Assembly (NCBI RefSeq): GCF_916618955.1
Contig: NZ_OU745390.1
Coordinates: forward strand, 3,782,001 to 3,846,000
Direction: 5' to 3'
From: Pseudomonas sp. Marseille-Q3773
GTDB lineage: Bacteria > Pseudomonadota > Gammaproteobacteria > Pseudomonadales > Pseudomonadaceae
DNA length: 64,000 nt
In this document: piece by piece, positions 47,378-59,288 of the stretch
Numbering within the stretch: position 1 is the first letter of the stretch
How the letters are laid out: each line of letters begins with the position of its first letter
Translations under genes and position numbers: made by a program
Notes under the pieces: model-generated
What the model was told of the DNA's origin: nothing
The model's database searches: none
The model's input: only the letters and a program-made list of their open reading frames with translations

Positions 47378-48942
47378 TGACTGCCGCCCTGTCCGAGCCG
47401 GTGCCGGTACGCTTCGTACCGCGCCGCAAGCGCCCCTCCATCTGGGTAGTGCTGCCTGTGCTGTTCCTGGTGGCGATGAGCATGCTGCCACTGCTGTATG
47501 TCGCCATCAAAGCCTGGGAAGCCGGCTGGCGTGAGGCGTTGCACCTGCTATGGCGGCCGTTTGTCTGGGGGCTGATGCGCAACACCCTGATGCTGATGGT
47601 CGGGGTGACGCTGGCCTGCATGGTGGTCGGCCTGGTCCTGGCCTGGTTGCTGGAGCGCAGCAACCTGGCCGGCCGCAGGCTGTGGGGCGTGGTGCTGTGC
47701 CTGCCGTTCGCCGTACCGTCGTTCGTCAGCAGTTTCACCTGGGTATCGCTGAGCTCGGACTTCGAAGGCCTGGGCGGGGCGATCCTGGTCATGGCCCTGT
47801 CCAAGTACCCGCTGGTTTTCCTGCCAGTGGCGGCCACCCTGCGCAACCTCGATACCTCGCTGGAGGAATCGGCACGCACCCTGGGTTGCAGCCGCTGGAG
47901 CGTATTCGTCAAGGTCACCGTGCCGCTGCTGTGGCCATCGATGCTCGGCGGTGCGCTGTTGATTGCCTTGCACATGCTGGTGGAGTTCGGCGCGCTGTCG
48001 ATTCTCGGCCTGCAGACCTTCACCACGGCGATCTACCAGCAGTTCGAACTGGAGTTCAGCAATGCCAATGCGGCCATGCTCTCGGCCGTACTGCTGGCGC
48101 TGTGCCTGGTGATGCTGTGGCTGGAACTGCGCGTGCGCGGCAAGGCCCGCCACGTGCGCATCGGCCAGGGCGTGGCACGCCGCGCGCAGCCGGTGCGGCT
48201 ACGCGGCTGGGCCGTACTGGCGCAGCTGTTCTGTGTCGCCCTGGCAGTGCTGGGTAGCGGTATTCCGCTGGCCATGCTCGGCTACTGGCTGAGCGTGGGC
48301 TCATCAGCGGCCTTCCCGGTAGCGGCCATTTCCAAGGCGCTGTTCACCTCGCTGTCGGTGTCGCTTGGTGGTGCCGGCTTCTGCGTGCTCCTGGCGCTGC
48401 CGATCAGCTTCCTGGTAGTGCGCTACAAAGGCCGCCTGGCAATTTGGGCCGAACGCCTGCCGTACCTGCTGCACGCCCTGCCCGGCCTGGTGATTGCCCT
48501 GACCCTGGTGTTTTTCGCCCTGCACTATGTACCGGCGCTGTACCAGACCACGGCCTTGTTGTTGCTCGCCTACGCGCTGCTGTTCCTGCCACTGGCCCAG
48601 TCGCCTGTGCGTACTGCGCTGAACAAGGCTTCGCCGACACTGGAGGAAGCCGCACGCACCTTGGGCGCGAACAGTTTTGCCGCGTTCTGCCGGGTGACCT
48701 TGCCGATCATCTTCCCGGCGATGGCTGCGGCCTTTGCCCTGGTGTTTCTGGATGCCATGAAGGAATTGACCGCGACATTGCTGCTCAGCCCTACCGGCAT
48801 GACCACCTTGGCCACCGAGGTGTGGGCCCATACCGCCAACGTCGAGTTCGCGGCCGCAGCGCCTTATGCGGCACTGCTGATCGTGGTGTCAGGGTTGCCG
48901 GTCTACCTGCTGACTACGCGGATGTATCTGAACAAGGCGTAA
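47377..48942 (+). CDS. Ferric-iron ABC transporter permease (FbpB-type, fused)
   Basis: 521 residues, about 12 membrane segments, two copies of the binding-protein-dependent permease domain. The EAA-like loops are LEESARTLGCSRWSVFVKVTVPLLWP (first half) and LEEAARTLGANSFAAFCRVTLPIIFP (second half), both matching FbpB/ThiP. No ATPase gene follows, so the ATP-binding partner must be encoded elsewhere. A REP-half hairpin ends the unit. Confidence 0.92.
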   Translation: MTAALSEPVPVRFVPRRKRPSIWVVLPVLFLVAMSMLPLLYVAIKAWEAGWREALHLLWRPFVWGLMRNTLMLMVGVTLACMVVGLVLAWLLERSNLAGRRLWGVVLCLPFAVPSFVSSFTWVSLSSDFEGLGGAILVMALSKYPLVFLPVAATLRNLDTSLEESARTLGCSRWSVFVKVTVPLLWPSMLGGALLIALHMLVEFGALSILGLQTFTTAIYQQFELEFSNANAAMLSAVLLALCLVMLWLELRVRGKARHVRIGQGVARRAQPVRLRGWAVLAQLFCVALAVLGSGIPLAMLGYWLSVGSSAAFPVAAISKALFTSLSVSLGGAGFCVLLALPISFLVVRYKGRLAIWAERLPYLLHALPGLVIALTLVFFALHYVPALYQTTALLLLAYALLFLPLAQSPVRTALNKASPTLEEAARTLGANSFAAFCRVTLPIIFPAMAAAFALVFLDAMKELTATLLLSPTGMTTLATEVWAHTANVEFAAAAPYAALLIVVSGLPVYLLTTRMYLNKA

Positions 48943-48945
48943 CCT

Positions 48946-48969
48946 GCTTCGCGGGCTTGCCCGCGAAGC
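48946..48969. terminator. Single REP hairpin between convergent genes
   Basis: GCTTCGCGGGC-TT-GCCCGCGAAGC: perfect 11-bp stem between the iron permease and the DUF2867-like gene, six bases from the stop of the latter. Likely bidirectional terminator. Confidence 0.8.
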
Positions 48970-48974
48970 GGCCT

Positions 48975-49445
48975 TCAGCCGATGTTACGCAGCATGCGCC
49001 GCACGATAGGCCCGTGAGCCTTGCCGACCGGCAGCATGTAGAGGCGGCCGAACCTGTTGAAGCACCGCTCCGAGGTGGTTACGCGCAAGTGTTGCCGCCC
49101 CTGCCCTGCTTCAGCCAGGTCCAGGCTCACCATGACCGCCAGGTGCGTGTCGCGCGAAGTCAGGACCAGTTGCTGACAGCTGATCGCCTCGACAGTGAAG
49201 AAATCCAGAAGCTCGCCCACCAACGGCACCTGCTCGGGGCTGCGTGATGAGAAACCGTGGATGGCGGCAACATGGAACCGCCGCGAGATGCCATCGCGCA
49301 GGCGGAAGGCCACGGCCAGCCAGCCCGGGATGTGAGAGGTCATGGCGCAGTAGGCTTGGAAGGCGGTCATTGGCGCAGTGACGACGATGCCATCGCAATG
49401 AAGAAAATCCAGCTCCGCCGGGGCGGCGACCAGTGGGGCAGACAT
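48975..49445 (-). CDS. DUF2867-family protein
   Basis: 156 residues from ATG 49445 (MSAPLVAAPAELDFLHCD), preceded by GGGGAG. The pattern VVTAPMTAFQAYCAMTSHIPGWLAVAFRLRDGI and TSERCFNRFGRLYMLPVGKAHGPIVRRMLR fits DUF2867 (START-like fold, no assigned activity). No signal peptide. It stands alone between the iron permease and the chemoreceptor gene. A 37-codon N-terminal extension of the frame is rejected. Confidence 0.75.
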   Translation of the reverse strand: MSAPLVAAPAELDFLHCDGIVVTAPMTAFQAYCAMTSHIPGWLAVAFRLRDGISRRFHVAAIHGFSSRSPEQVPLVGELLDFFTVEAISCQQLVLTSRDTHLAVMVSLDLAEAGQGRQHLRVTTSERCFNRFGRLYMLPVGKAHGPIVRRMLRNIG

Positions 49446-49506
49446 GAACAACTCCCCTTTGTCATCTGTCGCCGCCATCATAGCAACACCGCCCCTGGCA
49501 GGAGCG

Positions 49507-51441
49507 TCAGGCTCTGAACTGGCCCAGGCTTGCCCGCAGTTGCGCAGCCAGGTCATCCAGCACCTTGCTGCTGGCCGTGGTCTGCATCACCACCTCGGCC
49601 GAGCGCTCGGCCTGTGCGTGGATGTTCTCCACTCGCCCCCGTACTGCCTGCGCACCATGGGCCTGCTGTTCGGCTGCCCGGGTCGCCAGGCCGATGGCCG
49701 CATGCACCTGCTCGACCGCCGCCTGCACTGACTGCTGACGACGTTCATTGTCACGCAGCACCAGCAGCCCCTCACTGGCCTTGAGCCCGGCCTGGCTGAT
49801 GGTCGCCACGGCTTCCTTGGCACCTTTCTGCAAGGCGGCGATATGTGCCTGGATGTCCCCGGTGGAGCTTTGCGTCTTGCTCGCCAACGCCCGCACTTCA
49901 TCAGCCACAACGGCGAACCCGCGCCCGGTCTCGCCGGCCCGGGCCGCCTCGATGGCAGCGTTTAGTGCCAACAGGTTGGTCTGTTCGGCAATACCGTGGA
50001 TCACCGTCAGCACCACTTCAATCTGTTCACTCTGCTTGGCCAGCCGCTCGATTACCTGCGAGCCGGTCTCCACCTGCCCGGCCAGGTTCTCGATCAAGCC
50101 AGCCAGTTGGGTCGAGGTGCGGCTGTTTTCATCGGTGGCCTGACGAATGTCCACCACTTGTTGCAGCGCCGCCTGCATCGCATGGCTTTCAGCCTGCGCC
50201 TCATCAGCCATGCTCGACAGGTCGCGCAGGCTGGCCGCCACTTCATCGCGCTGCAGCGCAGCGGCAGCATCGGCGCCGGCATTGCGCTGGGCCATCGCAC
50301 CGATCTCGACTCCGGTACGCTGCGCCACCTCGCCGGCCTCGCGGACGATGGGTTGCAGCTTGTCGACGAAGCGGTTAACCGCCGAGGCCATGTCACCGAT
50401 TTCGTCGCGGCTGTCGAGCGGCACGCGCTTGGTCAGGTCGCCCTCGCCGGCCGCCAGGTCGTCGAGGGCGGCAATCAACAGGCGCAACTTGCTCAGCACC
50501 CGGCGACCCAGCACCACGGCCACCACCAGCAGAACGCCCAGCCCGACCAGTACCAGGCCCAGGCCGATACGCCAGCGCAGCTCGGCAGCGGCATCGCGCA
50601 CGGTCTGGGCGGTGTTGGCCTGCATGGCAGCAGCACTGCCCTGCGCCTTCTCCAGACGCTCGCGCAGGGTCTTGCCACTCTCGGCAGCAGCACCGACCAG
50701 GCTATCGCCGACCAGCTGCTCGCCGCTGGCGATCAGGGCGCTGAAGCGCTGGTCGAGGGCCTTGAGCTCCTGATCGATGCCGGCCGTGGAAACGCCCATG
50801 ATCACCTTGCCGATTTCCGCGCCATTGGGGCTGATCGAAGCTTCGACGAAATACACCGCCGGGTCACGTCGGGCGGCATCGATTACCTTGTCCAGCGCGC
50901 GCTCGCCCTGGCCTTTGTCCATCAACGCCTGGTTGATCGGGTTCTGCCGGTTCAGGTAGCGGGTCAGGTGCTGGCCCTGGGCATCGTCATACACCACGAA
51001 CAACACGTTGGGGTTGCGCTGAGCACGCCGGGCAAAGTCCGAGAGCACCGGTACATCGTTGTCCCAGATCGCACGCGGGGCCACCGAGGCCAGCAGCTGG
51101 GCCATATCGTTGGTGGAGTCCTTGAGGTTCTTCTCCAGGGTGCCGCGAAGTTGCTGCTGTTCGCTTTGCAGGCGTGCCGACAACCCTGCACTCAGGCGCT
51201 GGCGGGTGCTGCTGGACAGGCTGTCGAGGCCCGAGCGGACATCTTGCCCGGCTTGCTCCAGATCGCTGGCGAGTTCGCGGCTGTCGTTACCCAGGCGCTC
51301 GCCCAGTTCGGCCTCCAGTGACGTGACCGTGCTGCGGGTAAGCGCAACGGCTACCAGCACTTGCACCAAAAGTGCGATACCAAGGGCAACAAACACAGGC
51401 CGCAGAAGGCGGCTTCGTAACAGAGAGAGGATGGCAGACAC
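49507..51441 (-). CDS. Methyl-accepting chemotaxis protein
   Basis: 644 residues, GTG start. TM1 ([19 protein letters not shown]), a periplasmic domain of about 250 residues (with [24 protein letters not shown]), TM2 ([21 protein letters not shown]), HAMP ([29 protein letters not shown]) and the signalling domain with the conserved hairpin [35 protein letters not shown]. Ligand unknown; the periplasmic region does not show an obvious dCACHE motif. Confidence 0.92.
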   Translation of the reverse strand: MSAILSLLRSRLLRPVFVALGIALLVQVLVAVALTRSTVTSLEAELGERLGNDSRELASDLEQAGQDVRSGLDSLSSSTRQRLSAGLSARLQSEQQQLRGTLEKNLKDSTNDMAQLLASVAPRAIWDNDVPVLSDFARRAQRNPNVLFVVYDDAQGQHLTRYLNRQNPINQALMDKGQGERALDKVIDAARRDPAVYFVEASISPNGAEIGKVIMGVSTAGIDQELKALDQRFSALIASGEQLVGDSLVGAAAESGKTLRERLEKAQGSAAAMQANTAQTVRDAAAELRWRIGLGLVLVGLGVLLVVAVVLGRRVLSKLRLLIAALDDLAAGEGDLTKRVPLDSRDEIGDMASAVNRFVDKLQPIVREAGEVAQRTGVEIGAMAQRNAGADAAAALQRDEVAASLRDLSSMADEAQAESHAMQAALQQVVDIRQATDENSRTSTQLAGLIENLAGQVETGSQVIERLAKQSEQIEVVLTVIHGIAEQTNLLALNAAIEAARAGETGRGFAVVADEVRALASKTQSSTGDIQAHIAALQKGAKEAVATISQAGLKASEGLLVLRDNERRQQSVQAAVEQVHAAIGLATRAAEQQAHGAQAVRGRVENIHAQAERSAEVVMQTTASSKVLDDLAAQLRASLGQFRA

Positions 51442-51607
51442 GGTGAAACCCTCGTGTATTCTGGCGCCACTACTTTGATGGCATCTTCAGAAACTTATTA
51501 CAGCAAGGGTTGTGCCGGGGGCAGCAGGGATAAGCGCCAAGGTTCAGCAAGGTTGGCTGGCAGCTCAGCGTGGGTGGTCCCGCTCGCACAGGGCGTGAGA
51601 CACAGAT

Positions 51608-51641
51608 GAAAACGCCGCGGCCCCTTTCAGGACCACGGCGT
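51608..51641 (-). terminator. Hairpin terminator after purA
   Basis: Minus strand: ACGCCGTGGTCC-loop-GGGGCCGCGGCGT followed by TTTTC, 22 bp past the purA stop. Stem with two internal mismatches. Confidence 0.6.
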
Positions 51642-51662
51642 CAGATCAGCCTGGCGGGCAGA

Positions 51663-52970
<1,308 letters not shown>

Positions 52971-53011
52971 TCACGCAAACTTGGTTGTCGGCCTGTTGCC
53001 GACGCAGAAAC

Positions 53012-54199
53012 TCACTGGGTCAGCGGCAGAACCTGCCAGCGCCCGTCTTGCTGAATCAATTGCCGATCACAATCCGCCTCGAGAGCAGCACTCAACGGCT
53101 GGCCAGGCAGGGCCTGAACCACACGCTGGCCCTCGTTGCGCAACTGGCAGACTTGCTGCCAGAGGGCCGCGTCGCCACTGTCCGGCATCCAGATGCCGCC
53201 AGTTGGCAATACGACCTCCGCTCGCCCCAGTGTGACCAGGGTCTTCAAATCCGTGGAAAAACCGGTAGCCGGGCGTGCCCGGCCAAAGTCGGCGCCGATG
53301 TCGTCGTAGCGCCCGCCCTGGGCGATCGACTGGCCTTCGCCAGGCACGAACACGGCGAACACCACACCGGTGTGGTAGTGGTAACCGCGCAGTTCGCCGA
53401 GGTCGAAGTACAACGGCAGCTCGGGGAAACGCGATGCCAGGCGATCGGCGATCGCCAGCAGGTCATCCAGCGCCGCCAGCACGCTGGCCGGGGCTCGGCC
53501 CAGGCGCACGCGGGCCTCGGCCAGCACTTCACGACCACCGCACAGTTCGACCAGCGCGCGCAGCATGTTGCCCAGGTCCTTCGGCAGGTCGGCGGTCAAC
53601 GCCTGGACCTCATCGACGGCCTTGCGCTGCAGGGCATCGAACAGCTGCTGCTCGACCGCACCAGACAGGCCGGCAGCGCGGGCCAGGCCACGGTAGATAC
53701 CGACGTGGCCGAGATCCATGTGCACATCCGGCACATCGGTCAGTTGCAACGTGGCGAGCATCAGGCTGATGACCTCGACATCGCTGGTAGGGCTGGCATC
53801 GCCGTACAACTCGGCACCCAGCTGGATCGGGCTGCGCGAGGTGGACAGGGCACGCGGCTGGGCGTGCAGCACGCTGCCGGCATAGCACAGGCGGCTCGGG
53901 CCTTCACGGCGCAGGGTGTGGGCATCGATGCGTGCCACCTGCGGGGTGAAGTCGGCGCGGAAGCCCATCAGGCGGCCGGACTGCGGGTCCACCACCTTGA
54001 AGGTGCGCTGATCCAGGTCCTGGCCGGCGCCGGTGAGCAGCGACTCCAGGTACTCGATATGCGGGGTGACGACCAGTTCGTAGCCCCAACTCTGGAACAG
54101 GTCCAACACCTGGCGGCGCGCGATTTCGATGCGCGCAGCTTCAGGTGGCAGTACTTCCTCGATGCCATCTGGCAGCAGCCAGCGGTCTACCGTTGCCAT
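53012..54199 (-). CDS. hisZ: ATP phosphoribosyltransferase regulatory subunit HisZ
   Basis: 395 residues, a paralogue of histidyl-tRNA synthetase without tRNA charging function; it activates short-form HisG for histidine synthesis. [25 protein letters not shown] starts the family-like region; [17 protein letters not shown] and [24 protein letters not shown] correspond to motif regions of class II synthetases. The frame is open 55 codons upstream; ATG 54199 is the natural start. A terminator separates it from hflC. Confidence 0.95.
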   Translation of the reverse strand: MATVDRWLLPDGIEEVLPPEAARIEIARRQVLDLFQSWGYELVVTPHIEYLESLLTGAGQDLDQRTFKVVDPQSGRLMGFRADFTPQVARIDAHTLRREGPSRLCYAGSVLHAQPRALSTSRSPIQLGAELYGDASPTSDVEVISLMLATLQLTDVPDVHMDLGHVGIYRGLARAAGLSGAVEQQLFDALQRKAVDEVQALTADLPKDLGNMLRALVELCGGREVLAEARVRLGRAPASVLAALDDLLAIADRLASRFPELPLYFDLGELRGYHYHTGVVFAVFVPGEGQSIAQGGRYDDIGADFGRARPATGFSTDLKTLVTLGRAEVVLPTGGIWMPDSGDAALWQQVCQLRNEGQRVVQALPGQPLSAALEADCDRQLIQQDGRWQVLPLTQ

Positions 54200-54385
54200 T
54201 ACGCCATTTCCCCTCTGGTCCGGGTGGCTTGCCAGCAGGCGAGCCGTCAGTAAAGCCGGTATCGCGCACAGCAGCGGGCAGCACTGATCCCAGCGCAGCC
54301 ACCGTACCCGATACCCTCGAATTGCCATGCGACCTGACCAAACCGTCAACTGGCGGTTTGCCAATCAACCTTGCAGACGCAAAAA

Positions 54386-54405
54386 AGCCGGGAAATTTCC
54401 CGGCT
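54386..54405 (-). terminator. Rho-independent terminator after hflC
   Basis: Perfect palindrome AGCCGGGAAATTTCCCGGCT, followed on the minus strand by TTTTTT. It ends the hfq-hflXKC transcript before hisZ. The rest of 54200-54499 holds another weaker GC hairpin (CCCCGCC ... GGCGGGG, 54440-54470). Confidence 0.9.
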
Positions 54406-54499
54406 GCCTCATCATACACCCCTTTTCCATCAGGATGCACCCCGCCAGGCGTTTTAGCTGCCAGGCGGGGGCCGCTGCATTGGAATCAGGGCCTGAGCA

Positions 54500-55369
54500 T
54501 CACGGTTTGCTCTTGTCCAGGAAGCGGAAGAATTCGTTCTTCGGGTCCAGGACCAGCACGTCGCTCTTGCTCGAGAAGCTCTCGCGGTAGGCCTGCAGGC
54601 TACGGTAGAACGCATAGAAATCGGCGTCCTGGGTGTAGGCCTTGGCGTAGATGGCGGCCGCCTGGGCGTCGCCGTCACCGCGGGTTTCCTCTGCCTCGCG
54701 ATAGGCCTCGGCCAGCAGTACACGACGCTGACGGTCGGCATCGGCACGGATACCCTCAGCCAGCTCGTTACCCTTGGCGCGATGCTCACGGGCCTCACGC
54801 TCACGCTCGGTGCTCATGCGGTCGAACACGCTACGGTTGACTTCCTTCGGCAGGTCGATGGCCTTGACGCGTACGTCGACCACCTCGATACCCAGCTCCT
54901 TGGCGGCCATGCGGTTGAGCGAGGCAGTGATGTCAGCCATCAGCGCGTCACGTTCACCGGAAACCACCTCGTGCAGGGTGCGTTTACCGAACTGGTCACG
55001 CAGGCCGCTTTCCAGACGACGCGACAGACGCTCGTCGGCGATCTGCTTCATGCCGGAAGTGGCAGTGTAGAAGCGCTCGGCATCCTTGACGCGCCACTTG
55101 GCGTAGGCGTCGACCATCACCGCTTTCTTCTCCAGGGTCAGGAACCGCTGGGTCGGAGCGTCGAGGGTCATCAGGCGGGCGTCGAACTTGCGTACCTGGT
55201 TCACGTACGGAATCTTCACGTGCAGGCCCGGCTGGACATCCGCCTGGACCACCTTACCGAAGCGAAGCATTACTGCACGCTCGGTCTGGGCCACGATATA
55301 GAAGCTGTTCCAGGCAACGATGGCCAGGACCACGGCGGCGATCAGGGCGATCAGCGATCGGTTGCTCAT
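54500..55369 (-). CDS. hflC: HflC, FtsH-modulating SPFH-domain protein
   Basis: 289 residues. N-terminal membrane anchor (MSNRSLIALIAAVVLAIVAWNSFYIV) then an SPFH/band-7 domain (QTERAVMLRFGKVVQADVQPGLHVKIPYVNQV) and a coiled coil (EREREAREHRAKGNELAEGI). With HflK it forms the large periplasmic cage around FtsH. Its start overlaps the hflK stop by one base. Confidence 0.97.
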   Translation of the reverse strand: MSNRSLIALIAAVVLAIVAWNSFYIVAQTERAVMLRFGKVVQADVQPGLHVKIPYVNQVRKFDARLMTLDAPTQRFLTLEKKAVMVDAYAKWRVKDAERFYTATSGMKQIADERLSRRLESGLRDQFGKRTLHEVVSGERDALMADITASLNRMAAKELGIEVVDVRVKAIDLPKEVNRSVFDRMSTEREREAREHRAKGNELAEGIRADADRQRRVLLAEAYREAEETRGDGDAQAAAIYAKAYTQDADFYAFYRSLQAYRESFSSKSDVLVLDPKNEFFRFLDKSKP

Positions 55370-56550
55370 CAGCGGCTCTCCCTAGTGCGCAGCGGCTGCT
55401 GTTGCTGTTGCAGGTCCTGCGCCGCACGAGCGGCCGCATCGTTGACCGATGGCGACACGCTGGTGGTTGGCGCGGACGGGTTGCGGCTGCCTTCGACCAT
55501 CTTGTCCAGCGGCAGGTAGAGCAGGTTGTTCTGCCCATCCTTGGTCGCCACCATGACCTTGCTCGAATTGCTGTAGACCTCCTGCATGGTCTCCAGGTAC
55601 AGGCGCTGACGGGTCACGTCAGGAGCCTTGCGGTACTCGGCAACCAGCTTGCTGAAGCGGTCGGCCTCACCCTTGGCACGGGCAATGACTTCGTCACGGT
55701 AACCGTTGGCATCCTCGATGATGCGCTGGGCCTGACCACGCGCTTCCGGCACCACGCCGTTGGCGTAGGACTCGGCCTGGTTGCGCGCACGCTGCTCGTC
55801 TTCGCGGGCACGGATCACGTCGTCGAAGGCCTCCTGCACTTCACGCGGGGCTGCCGCGCTCTGCACGTTGACCTGGGTAACGGTGATACCCGTGCGGTAG
55901 TTGTCGAGGAAGCGCTGCAGGCGTTCGCGGATATCCACGGCCATCTGCTCGCGGCCTTCGGTCAGCACCTGGTCCATCGAGGTGGAACCCACCACGTGGC
56001 GCAGGGCGCTTTCGGTCGCGTGCTGCAGGCTGACCTCGGGCTGGTCGACGTTAAGCACGAAGTCCTGCAGGTTGCTGATCTTGTACTGGACGGTCAGCGG
56101 CACCTCGACGATGTTCTCGTCTTCGGTCAGCATCTGGCCCTGCTTGGTGTAGGCACGCTCGCGCGTGACGTTTTCCATGTACTTGCGATCGATCGGCGGG
56201 AAGTAGATGTTCAGGCCGGGACCGACCGTTTCATAGTACTTGCCGAAGCGCAGCACCACGGCCTGCTCCTGCTCGTCGACCACATACACGGCACTGTACA
56301 GCCAGATTGCAGCCAGTACCGCCAGGCCGATGCCCAGCAGGCCCAGGCCACCGCCCTTGCCGACATTGCGGTCGCCGCCGCCACGTTTCTTGCCACTGCC
56401 GAACATGCCGTTCAGGCTGTCCTGCAATTTGCGGAAGGCCTCGTCCAGATCCGGCGGACCTTTCTTGTCACCACCGCCGCCACCGCCACCACGGCGACCG
56501 CCCCACGGATCCTGATTGTTCGAGTTGCCACCCGGCTCGTTCCAAGCCAT
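55369..56550 (-). CDS. hflK: HflK, FtsH-modulating SPFH-domain protein
   Basis: 393 residues from ATG 56550 (MAWNEPGGNSNNQDPWGG). A Gly/Asn-rich cytoplasmic tail (including GGRRGGGGGGGDKKGPPD) precedes the membrane helix GLGLLGIGLAVLAAIWLYSAVYVV. The SPFH domain has QAVVLRFGKYYETVGPGLNIYFPPID, and a long coiled coil follows. The C terminus is rich in Gln (QQQQQPLR). Partner of HflC. Confidence 0.97.
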   Translation of the reverse strand: MAWNEPGGNSNNQDPWGGRRGGGGGGGDKKGPPDLDEAFRKLQDSLNGMFGSGKKRGGGDRNVGKGGGLGLLGIGLAVLAAIWLYSAVYVVDEQEQAVVLRFGKYYETVGPGLNIYFPPIDRKYMENVTRERAYTKQGQMLTEDENIVEVPLTVQYKISNLQDFVLNVDQPEVSLQHATESALRHVVGSTSMDQVLTEGREQMAVDIRERLQRFLDNYRTGITVTQVNVQSAAAPREVQEAFDDVIRAREDEQRARNQAESYANGVVPEARGQAQRIIEDANGYRDEVIARAKGEADRFSKLVAEYRKAPDVTRQRLYLETMQEVYSNSSKVMVATKDGQNNLLYLPLDKMVEGSRNPSAPTTSVSPSVNDAAARAAQDLQQQQQPLRTRESR

Positions 56551-56646
56551 AGCGCTCTCCATCTGATAAAGCAAAGACGCGCCCACGGCGCGCCGTCCAA
56601 TGCTACAGAATGCCTGTCACTGCTGCCCGGCGACCTCGACGAGCAT

Positions 56647-57948
56647 TTATTGCAAAGTGTGTTGCTCGACAAACACTTGCGGCTCCATGCCTTCGCGACT
56701 GACCAGGCGGTTCAGTTCCACCCTGGGCAGTCGCACGCTCAGCAGGCTGCGCCCTTCTTCATCATGCGCTTCACTCTGCACGGCACCCAGGGCAAAGAAT
56801 TGCGCGCGCAAGCGGGCAAAACGCTGCTCCAGACACAGGGTACCGACAAACAGATCATCCCCCAGCAACTCGGCAATCGCCTGGCCGACCAGCTCCAGGC
56901 CACGCCCATCGCGTGCCGATACCCAGACCCGCTCTGGCTTGCCATCGGCATTGCGCTGGATCTGCGGCTCGACCTCTTCGAGCAAGTCGAGTTTGTTATA
57001 CACCTCGAGGATCGGCAACCCTTCGGCACCAATCTCGCCCAGCACCGCCAACACCTGCTCGATCTGCTCCATGCGCTCTGGCTCATGGGCGTCGATCACA
57101 TGCAGCAACAGGTCGGAGTTGCTCGACTCTTCGAGCGTAGCCCGAAATGCCTCGACCAGCTTGTGCGGCAGGTGGCGAATGAAACCCACGGTGTCTGCCA
57201 GCACGATCGGCCCCAGGTCGTTCAGCTCGAGCCGACGGAGGGTGGGGTCGAGGGTGGCGAACAGCTGGTCCGCGGCATACACCTCGGATGCGGTGAGGGC
57301 ATTGAACAGCGTGGATTTGCCGGCGTTGGTATAACCCACCAGCGACACCGACGGGATATCCGCGCGCTTGCGCCCGCGACGTGCCTGCTCGCGCTGGCTG
57401 CGCACCTTCTCCAGGCGCGACTTGATCTGGCGGATGCGTACCCGCAACAGACGACGGTCGGTTTCCAGCTGGGTTTCACCCGGGCCGCGCAGGCCGATAC
57501 CACCCTTCTGTCGTTCAAGGTGGGTCCAACCGCGGACCAGTCGCGTGCTCATGTGCTCGAGCTGGGCCAGTTCGACCTGCAGCTTGCCTTCATGGGTACG
57601 CGCCCGCTGGGCGAAGATATCGAGGATCAGCCCGGTACGGTCGAGCACACGGCACTCGAACACACGTTCGAGGTTGCGCTCCTGACTGGGCGTGAGGGTG
57701 TGATTGAAAATCACCAGGTCTACCTGTTCGGCATGGACCAGGTCGTGCAACTCTTCGACCTTGCCGCTGCCAATCAGGTATTTGGCGGAAGGCTGATGCC
57801 TTGACACCGTGACCAGCGAGACGATGTCGGCACCGGCCGACAATGCCAGCTCCTGAAACTCCTGCGGGTCTTCGCGCGCCTCAGGGTTCTGACCTTCCAA
57901 GTGAACGAGCAACGCCCGCTCACCACCACCGTGGCGCTCAAAGAACAA
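56647..57948 (-). CDS. hflX: HflX ribosome-associated GTPase
   Basis: 433 residues. N-terminal HflX domain (RQPSAKYLIGSGKVEELHDLV), a coiled coil (RRLLRVRIRQIKSRLEKVRSQR), and a G domain with G1 GYTNAGKSTLFNAL, G3 DTVGFIRHLPHKLVEAFRATLEE and G4 NKLDLL. It splits stalled or stress-inactivated ribosomes. The start is TTG (57948), with AGGAG six bases upstream; the first ATG in frame would remove much of the N-terminal domain. Confidence 0.96.
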   Translation of the reverse strand: MFFERHGGGERALLVHLEGQNPEAREDPQEFQELALSAGADIVSLVTVSRHQPSAKYLIGSGKVEELHDLVHAEQVDLVIFNHTLTPSQERNLERVFECRVLDRTGLILDIFAQRARTHEGKLQVELAQLEHMSTRLVRGWTHLERQKGGIGLRGPGETQLETDRRLLRVRIRQIKSRLEKVRSQREQARRGRKRADIPSVSLVGYTNAGKSTLFNALTASEVYAADQLFATLDPTLRRLELNDLGPIVLADTVGFIRHLPHKLVEAFRATLEESSNSDLLLHVIDAHEPERMEQIEQVLAVLGEIGAEGLPILEVYNKLDLLEEVEPQIQRNADGKPERVWVSARDGRGLELVGQAIAELLGDDLFVGTLCLEQRFARLRAQFFALGAVQSEAHDEEGRSLLSVRLPRVELNRLVSREGMEPQVFVEQHTLQ

Positions 57949-57960
57949 TGCAGGCTCCTA

Positions 57961-58221
57961 TCAGGCGTTGCCTGGCTCGCTGTCGCCGTGTTCGGAATCG
58001 GACGGGCTTGGCAGGCGAACCGGACGTGCAGGAACCACGGTCGAGATGGCGTGCTTGTAGACCATCTGGCTGACGGTGTTCTTCAGCAGTACCACGAACT
58101 GGTCGAAGGATTCGATCGAGCCCTGCAGTTTGATGCCGTTGACCAGGTAAATGGATACCGGGACCTTTTCTTTTCTCAAGGTGTTCAAGTAAGGGTCTTG
58201 TAGCGAATGCCCTTTTGACAT
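57961..58221 (-). CDS. hfq: RNA chaperone Hfq
   Basis: 86 residues. Sm1 motif [39 protein letters not shown] and Sm2 motif [16 protein letters not shown] form the hexameric ring; the C-terminal tail ([17 protein letters not shown]) is short and acidic as in pseudomonads. AGGAG precedes ATG 58221. It mediates small RNA-mRNA pairing and in Pseudomonas acts with Crc in catabolite repression. 12 bp upstream of hflX. Confidence 0.98.
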   Translation of the reverse strand: MSKGHSLQDPYLNTLRKEKVPVSIYLVNGIKLQGSIESFDQFVVLLKNTVSQMVYKHAISTVVPARPVRLPSPSDSEHGDSEPGNA

Positions 58222-58315
58222 ATGCCGCACTCCTGTAAGGATCAATAATAGAAAATCAAGAAAATCGATAAATTAGGCCGCCCCTTCGCAAGAATAGACG
58301 GCAATCAGCAGGGAC

Positions 58316-59287
58316 TCAGCTCAATATGGAGATGGCCCCGAGGTATTTCAAGGTGCGGGACAGATTGTCGCAGGCCAGGCTGTCAAGCCAGTGCACGTCA
58401 GGCCAGCCACGCAACCAGGTAAACTGCCGCTTGGCCAGCTGCCGGGTGGCAATGATACCGCGTTCACGCATCTCATTCTCAGTCAGCTTGCCGTCGAGGT
58501 AGTCCCAGACTTGCCGATACCCCACTGCCCGTATAGACGGCAGCCCCGCGTGCAAGTCACTTCTGGCTCGCAGCGATCGGACCTCATCGACAAAGCCCTG
58601 TTCCAACATTTGCGAAAATCGTAACGCAATTCGCTGATGCAAAATGTGACGATCTGTAGGAGCAATCGCCAAACTCGCGACAGTATAGGGCAAATGTCCG
58701 CCAGCGCCTGCGTCTGCGTCGCGACTTTCCGCGAATTGACGCTGGCGATGGGCTGTCATGCTCTCGCCACTTACCCGGTATACCTCCAGCGCGCGGATCA
58801 ACCGTTGCGGGTCGTTGGGGTGTATGCGTGCCGCCGATTCCGGGTCGACCTCAGCCAGCTGGCGGTGCAGCTCGGCCAGGCCCAGGGCCTCGGCCTGGGC
58901 CTCCAGCTCGGCACGTACCGCAGCATCGGCGGCCGGCATGTCGGCCAGGCCATCGATCAACGCCTTGTAATAGAGCATGGTGCCGCCCACCAGCAACGGG
59001 ATCTTGCCGCGTGCGGTGATTTCGGCCATCGCCTCCAGGGCATCGGCACGGAACTGCGCGGCCGAGTAGCTCTCGGCCGGGTCGCGGATGTCGATCAACC
59101 GGTGCGGATGGGCGGCGAGGATTTCCTTCGAAGGCTTGGCCGAACCGATGTCCATGCCGCGGTAGACCAGCGCCGAGTCGACACTGATCAACTCGCAGGG
59201 CAGAACCTTGGTCAGTTCGATGGCCAGGTCGGTCTTGCCGGCTGCCGTCGGGCCCATCAGGAATATTGCAGGGGGCTTGCCGCTCAT
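58316..59287 (-). CDS. miaA: tRNA dimethylallyltransferase MiaA
   Basis: 323 residues. It prenylates A37 of tRNAs that read UNN codons. P-loop [16 protein letters not shown], then [52 protein letters not shown] and [14 protein letters not shown]. The order mutL-miaA-hfq is the conserved gammaproteobacterial one; the gap to mutL is one base. Confidence 0.97.
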   Translation of the reverse strand: MSGKPPAIFLMGPTAAGKTDLAIELTKVLPCELISVDSALVYRGMDIGSAKPSKEILAAHPHRLIDIRDPAESYSAAQFRADALEAMAEITARGKIPLLVGGTMLYYKALIDGLADMPAADAAVRAELEAQAEALGLAELHRQLAEVDPESAARIHPNDPQRLIRALEVYRVSGESMTAHRQRQFAESRDADAGAGGHLPYTVASLAIAPTDRHILHQRIALRFSQMLEQGFVDEVRSLRARSDLHAGLPSIRAVGYRQVWDYLDGKLTENEMRERGIIATRQLAKRQFTWLRGWPDVHWLDSLACDNLSRTLKYLGAISILS

Positions 59288-59288
59288 G

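Noticed and set aside
57843..58203. Plus-strand short frames opposite hfq
   Set aside because: Shadow of hfq; composition unlike a real protein.
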